Assembly: GCA_964019425.1 (NCBI GenBank)
Contig: OZ025812.1
Span: 248,001 to 312,000 of the forward strand
Source: Flectonema sp. DT1601
Lineage: Eukaryota > Euglenozoa > Diplonemea > Diplonemida > Diplonemidae
Direction of reading: 5' to 3'
DNA length: 64,000 bases
Shown here: piece by piece, positions 43,501 through 54,616 of the stretch
Position numbering within the stretch: the stretch's first letter is position 1
Layout: each line of letters opens with the position of its first letter
The notes under the pieces: generated by a model
What the model saw: only the letters and a program-made list of their open reading frames with translations
Database searches by the model: none
Told to the model about the DNA's origin: nothing
Translations under genes and position numbers: made by a program

Positions 43501-44901
43501 GGAATGTAGCGATTCGTGGGCCACGTACCACAGGTTGACATCATGCCCTAGTGGGTGTGTAGACCGTTGCTTGGTGGTGTGCTACAAACCAGTGAAAAAA
43601 CAGTTTTCTTTTTTTCTTTTTATTAGATGCCTGCAATGCAAACATTGTTTTATAGTTCCTCTGATAAATGCTTCATCAAGAGAAATTAATAATTGAAAAA
43701 CACAAACCTGCTCGTCCTCAAACTCATACAGTGACGGGAATCGCCCTCCATTTCTCCAAAACACAATAGTGTCGCCCTTGTATGCCAACATCGGTTCCCG
43801 AGGCATGTTCGGGCCCCAACGGCAGTTGACGTCTTCGATTGTGGTGCGGGTCATCATGCTGGCCGCGTCCTTGGTGCTCCCCCCTCCCCTCCATGCTGGT
43901 CCACCGATGGTGCATTGGTTGGCTCCCTTGCTTGACGCCTTGTAAACGTACCTCGTAACAGGGACATACACGTCAGTCACATTCGGCTCAATGGTGCAGT
44001 AGCCATCCCTTCCAGTGGTCAAGTTCAGATCGGCAATCGTTTCATTCAAAACTTGAATTTGATCCACCAGTTGTTGGACATCGACTGGAGTCGAAGTCGT
44101 GTTTCCGACCGGCTGGGGTTGAGGCTGGGGCTGGGGCTGGGGCAGACTTGTACAGTTGGAACACTTGGTGTTGATTGTCGCGTTCAACTCTTGGATTTGG
44201 TTCTCAAGTTGCGTAACATCAGTCCCTGGCGCGGATTGGCCAGAGCAGCTGGTGCACTTCGAACTGTTTACATCTGTGATTGTTTCATTCAACTGTTTGA
44301 TTTGGTCCACGAGTTTCATAACATCTGTGGAATTGGTTGGCACAGGCTGGCTTGCGCAGTTGGTAAAACACTTCGTTTTATTCATATTCATGATGGATTC
44401 ATTGAGTACCTGCATTTGGTCTACAAGCTCCTGAATCTCGGTCGAATTCGATTGCAGTTGCTGTGGCTGCGTCATGCTGCTGCCTGGAGTGTCGCATTTG
44501 GTGCAATTGAGCAGCTTAGCGATAATTGCGTCTACCCCATCCATCCGCTGTTCCATTTCATTCTTTTGCTGTTCCAACAAAGTGATTCGCTCCCTCAGTT
44601 CAGATGTCAGAGAGCGAATCCACTTGATCCCGTTACTCCATTTGATCGTCCCCATTCGGCTGTCGTAATCCCCCTTTAACTCCAGGGTCTGCAGGATCCC
44701 GTCTGTCGGTGTTACCATCGTCCCATCCATCACTGATGCTGTTCCGTATTTCGACGTCAGCTGGCATCCCACAACCGAAACCTTCATTACATCTTCCGTT
44801 GCAGCATCGTACCAGTCACCAGCCATGTCTTCACATTGACCGAATACTGCTCCTATCAAACTGAAGGACAGCATCATCGATGTCACGAGTGACATCTTCA
44901 T
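40546..44901 (-). CDS. Secreted cupredoxin-like multi-domain protein, tandem copy 1 (4 exons)
   Basis: Exons on the minus strand: 44901-43708, 43438-42589, 42402-41729, 41556-40546; all introns GT-AG with matching phases (0, 1, 0), giving 1,242 residues. Residues 1-21 are a signal peptide. Residues 90-130 are a coiled coil; 155-295 hold four repeats of a short heptad segment (as QELVDQMQVLNESI), three of them followed by a Cys pair (C178/C182, C216/C219, C247/C250), with C133/C136 before the first and many N-glycosylation sites. Residues about 313-480 (GDTIVFWRNGGRFPSLYEF, then AFDECNF across the intron, then YTLVTDKSGPRYFGSD) resemble a plastocyanin/phytocyanin fold, but the usual copper His and Cys are not evident. 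Later parts have His clusters (HNHANTHH, GGHDHTITIT, HSHKV) and a Cys-rich end. Probably extracellular; substrate unknown. I have a weak memory of similar mollusc proteins. Confidence 0.85.
41665..41702. repeat. TTTCA pentanucleotide microsatellite in intron 3 of gene copy 1
   Basis: About 5-6 units of CATTT here against about 11 units in the corresponding intron of copy 2 (49474-49534), the main length difference between the two introns. Confidence 0.85.
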
Positions 44902-47900
44902 TTAGTTTAGCAAACAATGAGCCTGTCCAAATAAAATTAAAGCAACCACCTAATGGTAAAAAGCATTCAAGAGAAAACAATCCTGATCCCTGATTCTGCT
45001 CCCGATCTACACGAGTGGTCATGCTGCCGAGCTAAATCTAGATTATTTGCTTCGACTAAAGAATCGATATATGCGGATTCGACTCTGTAGCAATAGAGAT
45101 TTGCTATATCGCTACACCCATTGGAATGCCAATAACTTGTCTCTAAAAAGAACCCCCTCAATGCAACAATGGAGGAGTCAATACAGATTTCAAGTCATTT
45201 TTGATATTCTGCAAGCGCGAGAGAGAAGGGAATCGTGTAGGGTCGCTCGATTCAAGAGATAAAATATTTTTGAAACTAAAGGCTTCTTGCAGACTTGTGT
45301 TTTACTATCATCGTATGGTAGGCGGGGTGTACACTGTAGTGAAATCAAAGGTCTTAGCAGATAAATTTTTCAAACCCATCAAATTCTGTTTAATCGAACT
45401 AGAGACTTCATCGTCTGATTCCATAATCCAGTATCGTTTGAATTGTGAATGCATATCTTTCTATTCTAATATATTAATTGCACTAGAGAGATGTTGGTAC
45501 GCATGTGTTGTTGCTGTTGCGGGTTGAATGTTTGAATTTGTAAAATACAACTGTTTTGTATCGCGTAACATAGCGATGGTTTAACATCTGTTAAGGATAC
45601 AGTGACTATGGTGATGCTTAACTTAGCCTTTTAAAGTAACTATTAGGTTTCGAGAGTAATCCATAAACCTCTTACCTCTATTCTCTCATCATCAGTATGG
45701 TGTAGAAGTAAGTCAATCAATTATTAAGACTGAAGCACTCCAGTTTGCAGGACTGGAGTGTAGTTACTTTTGTTCGCTGTTGCGGGTGCAAGATTATGAT
45801 TCTTATCGTATTGTCGTTGTTCCGCTGTACCCGTGAAGGATGAGACACCAGTAATCCATCTCATCCCGATAGCTGATTTGTGTAATTTAATCATTCCGTA
45901 TAGGCGTGGGAGTCGATCAGAATGACGCAGACATTGACTGAGTTCTTGAGGTTGGCTAGCAGAGTTGGTTCGTCTGATTTGATACGTTTCTGAGAGTTTC
46001 TTTGTATCCTGACCTCTACAACGATGATGTCCCTGACGTGTTGAGATCTCTTAGATAAATATAATTAAGTTTAAAGGGTTAAGAAATTATTATATTGTTG
46101 TGTACGAAACCTCAAATCATCAGAGTCCTGTGATAGAAAAACTAAAAAGTAAGTTCCTTGTGTATTATAGAATCAAATGCTTCTTATTGAATACAACGAC
46201 TTTCTATTCAGCCGGTATCTTGCGTCGAATAAGAGAGTCATAGGACGGTAGATGAAGAGAGCGATAAGAAAAACATATGGGATAAGACTGGTACGGTACA
46301 AGTCACTCTCTCTAGCTATTGAAATATTTCAAACAGAAAAAGTACCAACCGATATCAATCCAATAAAATATTCAACAGAATTGGCTATGAGGAGTTAGAT
46401 GGATATGGTTTATTGTTTTCATATTCGTATCACCAGTAAAACAACTATCTTACAGTAATTATTATACTCAAGGGAAATTAACTTGTACAGCGACACACAA
46501 AGTACACGGCTTGAGGAAGCCTGAAACAAAAACAACAAAAATGTCACTAAGGAACTGAAGTTGCCAGAGAGACGAAGAGAGCTGAAATAAATGATGCCGT
46601 CTACTTGATTTGATATTTTCTTTTTTTTCGTTTCTCAGAAAGAAACCAAAAAAAAAGAACATAAAACACTCTTTTAGTAGACAGCACATCAAACGTACGG
46701 TAGACTTTAAGTCCGCGTTTACCACCATCAGCTAATAATACTCAGCTGAGTTCCAATAAGGTGGGACTGTTTTATCAGAACCATCCTCTTGATTGGGAAG
46801 GAAGGAAAAAGAAAGAAAACGTTGGATTAATTTTATTATAGAATGATAGTAAAAAGAAATACTTAAAAAATAAATAAAAAATGGAAATAAAAAAATGTAC
46901 TTTCACAGTTCAATCAGGTATTTTTTGCTTTGTTTTGTTTTTTGTTTTTTATCATTTTTTTTTTCTCTCTGGTCCGTTGCCATGGATAAAGAAGAAGTGA
47001 ATTTCTTTTCCGATGAACGTAAGTTGTGACCTCAAATCCCGGCGGGGTGACTAAATAGTTGGTTTGCTAAGTTAGTTATTATTTTTTTTTTTTTTTTTTT
47101 TTTTTTCAAAATGCCGAAGAACAAAAAAAACTAATCTTTTGGAAAGAGAATCAATAAAGACATAAATACCACTATTAAAAGGGTTTTTTTTTTCAAAAAA
47201 AAAAGGGAAGGGAAAATAATATTTTATGCTGGATAATTCATTTTTTATCATTAGGAACTTACTTATAACCTGATTACTTGTGATTGCAAGAGATTACATG
47301 CGTGCAAGTTTTTTTTTTTTTTTTTTTTTTTTTTTCGAGTCTGAAAATATCAGGGGGGTTAACTGTTTTGATTTTGTACGTAATACAAATGTTTTTTATC
47401 ATAAACAACATAACGATAATTTAACATTAGTTTTAGATGCAGTGACTAGGTGTGATGCGTAACTTAGCCTTTTAAAGTAACTATTAGGTTTCGAGAGTAA
47501 TCCATATAACTCTCACCTCTATTCTCTCATCATCAGTATGGTGTAGAAAATCAGAGGGGGGTTAACTGTTCGAGTTTGTACGTAAAATACAAATGTTTTG
47601 TATCATAAACAACATAACGATAATTTAACATTAGTTCTGAGATACAGTGACTAAAGGTAATGTTAGTGTAGGTATACACTCTGCGATTGACGTAAATACT
47701 TTACATTATAATAAGAGGGGGGGGCGCATCCCTTTACGAATAAGAGTTGCTACCAGGAATGAATTTTCAATCCACTTGGGGTAAGATTCCTTCCCTTAAG
47801 ACGACAGACAGTTTAAGGTCATAACTGCGACGGACCTGTTGTTCACAGTGAGGTCAGTCTGATTGTGAAATAACTTACAACTGAATTTAATATTCCATAG

Positions 47901-48339
47901 TATATGTCATCAACAAACATCCTCTATTTTTAAAAACTTTTAGACGAACAGCAGGTGTTCATAAAGTCAAATATTTTTATTCTTTTGTTTTCATTTGTTT
48001 GAGATGACTGTTAAATAGAAACCCCTCAACACACACTTTCTCCAACACGAGGTGTGGGGAGGAATTTTTATTTAATCGATAGCACGCTTGTAAAAATAAT
48101 TTCAAAAACGAGAAGAAAAATAGGTCAAAAGATGAATAAAGACTGTCTTCCAACTGGAGCTTCTTTTTATTTTTTTTTTTTTATTTTTTTCTTTTTTTTT
48201 TTCGAGAGAGAGAGAGAGAACTCGGTGGTTACCAAGACGGACCAATAATCTCACCACATTGGAATAAAATGATGAATAAAATATTTACTCAAATCACAAT
48301 TCAATCATTTTCAGTAATTGAATACCGAATGAGATGTAG
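44902..48339. other. Spacer between gene copies 1 and 2, with small repeats
   Basis: 44902-44998 is shared with the 5' flank of copy 2. 46012-46320 is repeated at 53279-53577, so the duplication included upstream sequence. A module (GTTAACTGTT ... CAGTGACTA ... AACTTAGCCTTTTAAAGTAAC ... CATCATCAGTATGGTGTAGAA) occurs at 45525-45712 and 47350-47548, and in part at 47560-47652. A degenerate tRNA-like stretch with CCTCAAATCCCGG lies near 46969-47046. Long A and T runs occur. I saw no convincing protein-coding gene. Confidence 0.6.
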
Positions 48340-48349
48340 CGATTGCCTA

Positions 48350-51300
48350 CTAGTGAATAATTACTTCTACAGAGTCGTGTAAGTCAGGACATTGTTCACG
48401 ACAACAAGAAGGGTTCGTTGACGTAGTACACTCTCCAGGAGCTAAAGAGTCTGTTTTGGCACCACAGCTCTTGTCGGTTTGCGAGCACCAAACAATAGAC
48501 CACTGATCATAAACAGATACTTGTGAACCATCAAACTTAACCAACACTTTATGAGAATGAGCCTCTGCTATTGATGAAGTCTTCTCAACCTGAGTCTTCA
48601 CACCTTGCTGTAGCTCTCTTAGTTCCTTTGGTGTTATCGTAATCGTGTGATCATGACCTCCTCCTTTCAACTTCAGTTCAGCTCCGTAAGCTGAGATACG
48701 AACTTCCTCCAAGATCTTCTTGATGTCGGCATCGTTCTTGTTTACAACCATTTCTTGCAGTGCTTTTATTTCTTTCCACTCTGTGGAACCGTGTTCATGA
48801 ACAGGGAATACTGGGTATCTCTGTCTAATAGAGCCTGGGATACCTGGAATCTCTGGCATGTTAATCCAATGGCCAGAAGCAACCACTTCGCGTTCATTTC
48901 CCTTCTTGTCCAACACGTGCGTCAGCCCGCCTGAGGTGTCGGCGTTGCTGACACCCTTTCGATCTGCGAATAACGAAGCCGGTGTTCTGAAGAACAACTT
49001 ATGACTGGCTCCATCGTACGCCTTGCCCTTTTTACCATTCTTACCACCTGCTGTCACCCTAGTGGCAGTAGCATCATCCGGATAATAAACAATATCGTAT
49101 GGGTTCCATTCTACGAGTGGGTTTTGGTAAATTATCTCAAGAGGAATGGCATAACTCCATCTCTGAGACCAGCACTTCTTGTAAACACATTTTCCTTTCG
49201 ATTCGCCACACATTGCTCTCTCTGAACCGTGGCCAAATGAACCCTTCCATTCTCCTTCGCACCCTTTTCCTTTTCCGACTTGTGCCGTACAGACTGCTTC
49301 TCTTTTTAAATCGCCTGCTGTCTTCTCATTGGAGAAGCTCGGATCAAACTCAGCGCATACCTGGGTTGGTTTGATTTGTTTGATTTGGTTTGTATTCCTC
49401 AAAATAATAATTCTTCAGAACTCGACTTTTTCAGGATCCAACTCCTCAACTAGCGAGACATCAGTCACTTCACTTCATTTCATTTCATTTCATTTCATTT
49501 CATTTCATTTCATTTCATTTCATTTCATTTCACTCAAATACGAATTAATAATAATTTCATACCTCTTGTGGACTGATCTTCTTGTTGCTAGTCTGAGCTG
49601 CGAACATGTATCCGTCATTGAAGGATCTCTTTCTCTGACTGTTTCCCATAGCATCTTTAGCAGCTAGGCTGTAGTATCTGTTGTAGAATGCCGAGTTTAA
49701 TTCATCTCCGTTGATGTCTTTGCATTGGTAACCAAATGAGTTATCCAGCAGGTTGCCATTTGGACCATCGAAGCCGGGGATTTGACTCATCACTTGGTCT
49801 AGATAACTGTCGCTAGTCTTACCCTTTGGCCATGGATCAACTGGATCAAAGTTCGATTCCTTGGTAGGATTGAATTCATACACTGGATCACGACGGCTCG
49901 CCATCACTTCCATAGTCGCAGGTTGACTTTGTCTGAACTGATTGTGAAGATCACTTACTACTCTCATCCTTGCCAATGGTATATCGAGATTTAATTTCTT
50001 GCAAGCAATTCTGTAAAACCATTGCCCCACAATAGGCTCAAAAGTATCTTCCCCGTCAGTACGCATCCCTCTGAAAGCCGTCGGCAGGTATGGTAAGTTC
50101 TCTAAATTATTCTTCTGTCCGGTGTTCAGGAGAAAGTTCATCTTCTCATTCAGGTCTGTCCAAGAGTCCGCGTCGATGTGGTGCCTTTCGGATGAAAACG
50201 GCTCAGCGATGTCATCCTGACTTTCCGTCCAGGCCCCTGTGTGGATTGTGGTAAAATATGATAAAAGCAATTATTAAAACAAAAGATTCGAAAAGCAAAG
50301 AGGAATCCGTGAACGGCTGCTACATCCCCCTCCTCACACTCGATGGTTCAAATGCACCGTGAGTGGAACACCACACGATCGCTATCAAAAAAAGAAAAAA
50401 AAAAAGAAAAAAAAAAAAAAACGCACCTTCAAGATAACAAAGAATCGGTCTAAAGTATGGTCTGTAGTCACGATGAGTCACGTTCTGAGTCTTGAAGGCC
50501 CGGAAGTACTCTTTCATCTCAGCAACTTGATTAGACACAGAGCCAGCATTTAAAACTGATGTCGGAACAGGGGCAGGTTCAATCGGCTTGGATTTAGGAG
50601 GCCAGTTGTTGGTGTACTCGGCAACGCTCATCGTGTCGTTGGCCTCAAGAAGCGAAAAGTCATTGTGGCGGGTCGTAAACAAAACACCGTTCAGAACAGC
50701 TTGGAACTCACCCATACCAATTGTGTGATGGGTGTTCGCGTGGTTGTGACCAGCTGCCGCTCCCCCCTCTGTGTACGCTGCTGCGTGGTAAGCATCGGAA
50801 CCTCCCCGTGTTGATCTCACCAGTGACACACCCGAATGGCCTTCTGAGCGGGTACGCTGTGCTATCCGAACCTCCATTGAAATGAGTAGCCTTCCAATCG
50901 CAGCAACAGTTCCCTTCAATTTCTGTACAGTCGCACTGTCGACTTCTTGACCACCAGAAACTCCGTACTTCGATGGATCATACAACGGACATGTCGCCAT
51001 CACCTCAGCTGTTGGATCCAACACCATTATTGTGATCTTAATAGCCTTTCCTTTATTACCATTCTTGAACTGACCTGGTCCTGGAAACTTTACATTCGGA
51101 TCCCAGCAGTTCATCTTTCGGTCAGGATTGATATCCCCGTCTGAATCAGAACCGAAATAGCGAGGACCTGACTTGTCTGTTACCAAGGTGTAGTTCTTAC
51201 CTGCTTGCTCCAGTGCACTGAAATCTTGAACAGATGCCAACAGAGTTGAGCGATCAAAGTTACACTCGTCGAATGCCTGTTTTTAATTGTCTCGAACTGA

Positions 51301-52745
51301 GGCCTTTTTTGGTATCGACGACACAACGTTGAAAAAGAGGAATGTAGCGATTCGTGGGCCACGTACCACAGGTTGACATCATGCCCTAGTGGGTGTGTAG
51401 ACCGTTGCTTGGTGGTGTGCTACAAACCAGTGAAAAAACAGTTTTCTTTTTTTCTTTTTATTAGATGCCTGCAATGCAAACATTGTTTTATAGTTCCTCT
51501 GATAAATGCTTCATCAAGAGAAATTAATAATTGAAAAACACAAACCTGCTCGTCCTCAAACTCATACAGTGACGGGAATCGCCCTCCATTTCTCCAAAAC
51601 ACAATAGTGTCGCCCTTGTATGCCAACATCGGTTCCCGAGGCATGTTCGGGCCCCAACGGCAGTTGACGTCTTCGATTGTGGTGCGGGTCATCATGCTGG
51701 CCGCGTCCTTGGTGCTCCCCCCTCCCCTCCATGCTGGTCCACCAATGGTGCATTGGTTGGCTCCCTTGCTTGACGCCTTGTAAACGTACCTCGTAACAGG
51801 GACATACACGTCAGTCACATTCGGCTCAATGGTGCAGTAGCCATCCCTTCCAGTAGTCAAGTTCAGATCGGCAATCGTTTCATTCAAAACTTGAATTTGA
51901 TCCACCAGTTGTTGGACATCGACTGGAGTCGAAGTCGTGTTTCCGACCGGCTGGGGTTGAGGCTGGGGCTGGGGCTGGGGCTGGGGCTGACCTGTACAGT
52001 TGGAACACTTGGTGTTGATTGTCGCGTTCAACTCTTGGATTTGGTTCTCAAGTTGCGTAACATCAGTCCCTGGCGCGGATTGGCCAGAGCAGCTGGTGCA
52101 CTTCGAACTGTTTACATCTGTGATTGTTTCGTTCAACTGTTTGATTTGGTCCACGAGTTTCATAACATCCGTGGAATTGGTTGGCACAGGCTGGCTTGCG
52201 CAGTTGGTAAAACACTTCGTTTTATTCATATTCATGATGGATTCATTGAGTACCTGCATTTGGTCTACAAGCTCCTGAATCTCGGTCGAATTCGATTGCA
52301 GTTGCTGTGGCTGCGTCATGCTGCTGCCTGGAGTGTCGCATTTGGTGCAATTGAGCAGCTTAGCGATAATTGCGTCTACCCCATCCATCCGCTGTTCCAT
52401 TTCATTCTTTTGCTGTTCCAACAAAGTGATTCGCTCCCTCAGTTCAGATGTCAGAGAGCGAATCCACTTGATCCCGTTACTCCATTTGATCGTCCCCATT
52501 CGGCTGTCGTAATCCCCCTTTAACTCCAGGGTCTGCAGGATCCCGTCTGTCGGTGTTACCATCGTCCCATCCATCACTGATGCTGTTCCGTATTTCGACG
52601 TCAGCTGGCATCCCACAACCGAAACCTTCATTACATCTTCCGTTGCAGCATCGTACCAGTCACCAGCCATGTCTTCACATTGACCGAATACTGCTCCTAT
52701 CAAACTGAAGGACAGCATCATCGATGTCACGAGTGACATCTTCAT
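48350..52745 (-). CDS. Secreted cupredoxin-like multi-domain protein, tandem copy 2 (4 exons)
   Basis: Exons: 52745-51546, 51276-50427, 50236-49563, 49360-48350; the same GT-AG sites and phases as copy 1, giving 1,244 residues. Only about a handful of residues differ from copy 1 (for example YHAAAYTE for YHTAAYTE, SQVSVYD for SQASVYD, and a two-residue expansion of the PQ repeat), so both copies are probably functional and recently separated or homogenised. Unlike copy 1 it keeps an ordinary AT-rich 3' flank beyond the stop codon, so this copy likely shows the native gene end. Domain content and uncertainties are as for copy 1. Synteny in tandem suggests a dosage or gene-family expansion. Confidence 0.86.
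49474..49534. repeat. TTTCA pentanucleotide microsatellite in intron 3 of gene copy 2
   Basis: Expanded relative to copy 1; lies about 30 bases downstream (in gene sense) of the exon 3 donor. Confidence 0.85.
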
Positions 52746-53639
52746 TTAGTTTAGCAAACAATGAGCCTGTCCAAAAGAAATTAAAGCAACCACCTAATGG
52801 TAAAAAGCATTCAAGAGAAACAATCCTGATCCCTGATGCTGCTCACAGTACTTGTTAAAATGACCCACCATATGCCTGTGAGAATATAACCTGTCATAAA
52901 ATATCATTCAAGGCTACTAAGAAGCAATCTGTTACTTCTTTAGATATATATGGAGACAGCGACAAGAGCTTTTTGAGGGTAGACCTACTAGTCATATTAC
53001 GCTCAATCCTCAGATAAACCAACCATCAAGTCAACCACACAAACGATCCGTACTGTAAGTTGCTTGTTTGAAATAGAAATCCGCATTTGGTTTGGACAGG
53101 GACAACCGAAGGTTAGATCCGGTCCCTTTTATTGCTACCATGGGCATATACCTCCCTTTTTATTATTTTCGTTATACTGTTGGTTTCATTCCCTTGATAA
53201 GGTCTAGTTCAAGGAAGACATTATAAGCTGACCTCGTTTTCCTTTTTTCCAAAGCAGTTACCCGAAACTGACAATCTTGACCTCTACAACGATGATGTCC
53301 CTGACGTGTTGAGATCTCTTAGATAAATATAATTAAGTTTAAAGGGTTAAGAAATTATTATATTGTTGTGTACGAAACCTCAAATCATCAGAGTCCTGTG
53401 ATAGAAAAACTAAAAAGTAAGTTCCTTGTGTATTATAAAGAATCAAATGCTTTTTATTGAATACAACGACTTTCTATTCAGCCGGTATCTTGCGTCGAAT
53501 AAGAGAGTCATAGGACGGTAGATGAAGAGAGTGATAAGAAAAACATATGGGATAAGAATGGTACGGTACAAGTCACTCTTTAGCAGAACATAGAGAAAGA
53601 CTCATCCGATTTTTGAGCTGAGTAATCAAATCAAAAGTA
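52746..53639. other. 5' flank of gene copy 2
   Basis: The first about 93 bases match the 5' flank of copy 1, 52839-53278 is unique in the window, and 53279-53577 repeats 46012-46320. No TATA box or other promoter element could be supported. Confidence 0.55.
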
Positions 53640-54022
53640 CTATCGTATGGGTTCCATTCTACGAGTGGGTTTTGGTAAATTATCTCAAGAGGAATGGCAT
53701 AACTCCATCTCTGAGACCAGCACTTCTTGTAAACACATTTTCCTTTCGATTTGCCACACATTGCTCTCTCTGAACCGTGGCCAAATGAACCCTTCCATTC
53801 TCCTTCGCACCCTTTTCCTTTTCCGACTTGTGCCGTACAGACTGCTTCTCTTTTTAAATCGCCTGCTGTCTTCTCATTGGAGAAGCTCGGATCAAACTCA
53901 GCGCATACCTGGGTTGGTTTGATTTGTTTGATTTGGTTTGTATTCCTCAAAATAATAATTCTTCAGAACTCGACTTTTTCAGGATCTAACTCCTCGACCA
54001 CCGAGACGTCAGTCACTTTACT
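53640..54022 (-). pseudogene. Fragment of a third cupredoxin-like gene copy (start of exon 4)
   Basis: Matches 41288-41660 of copy 1: the first about 89 codons of exon 4 (from VCAEFDPSFS at 53908 to PLVEWNPYD), its acceptor, and part of intron 3. Differences include ESKGK to KSKGK. It is in the right orientation and place for a third tandem unit, cut on one side by unrelated sequence and on the other (54023) by the direct-end-repeat element. Confidence 0.82.
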
Positions 54023-54530
54023 TAGCTTTTTGAACAAAAGGGATAGAAGAGGGGATAGAAAACAAACATTAAAATAAAATTCTAAGTGAGAAACACTTAG
54101 TAGAAACACTTTGTAGCTATTGAGCTGAAATAAAAAAATAAAAATTTCTAAGTGAGAAATACTTAGCAATTTTTAGAACAAATATTTAAATAAATAACCT
54201 GTTGAAATGGTAGTTAAATTCAATGATGAAACCATTACAGGTTTGATGCCAAAACTGACAAAGACTGGGTTAAGTTACCAGGTGAGATTTGGACTGTTAG
54301 CTTTTGGCTAAGGCCCTCCCTGAAGAGCAAGAACAAAAAAACTACTCACACCTGAAGAAAACATACACAAAGAACACACTGTAAGCTGTGTGTGTATTTT
54401 GTGTTTGTCACAACAGGAGAGAAAAGAAAGAATGTCAAGGTTGGTCACCTTGCCTATCAACGCACAACATTGGTGGTCTCTACTAGACTCTGAGCGATCC
54501 CACTGGATCTGTCATCGTTCTTTTCGATAA
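54023..54530 (+). mobile_element. Direct-end-repeat element, partial copy
   Basis: Begins mid-unit (TTTTTGAACAAAAGGGATAG), contains two CTAAGTG-type hairpins, the GAGATTTGGAC block and the GTCAAGGTTGGTCACCTTGC block, and ends at CATCGTTC. It shows more substitutions than the other copies. Confidence 0.7.
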
Positions 54531-54534
54531 AAAA

Positions 54535-54616
54535 CAAACAATTAACACAGTGTAGACAAACACCCGCCGGACATCTGCAGAGCTGCGATCGATGTCGATG
54601 TCTTCGTTGTTGAACT
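54535..54616 (-). repeat. Fragment of the 1,285-bp unit, inverted
   Basis: Reverse complement of the part at 8195-8275 (GTAGACAAACACCCGCCGGA and neighbours). Confidence 0.7.

Noticed and set aside
44053-44679. ORFs on the plus strand opposite gene copy 1 exon 1 (also 51891-52523)
   Set aside because: Antisense to a well-supported exon with signal peptide, splice sites and a conserved second copy.
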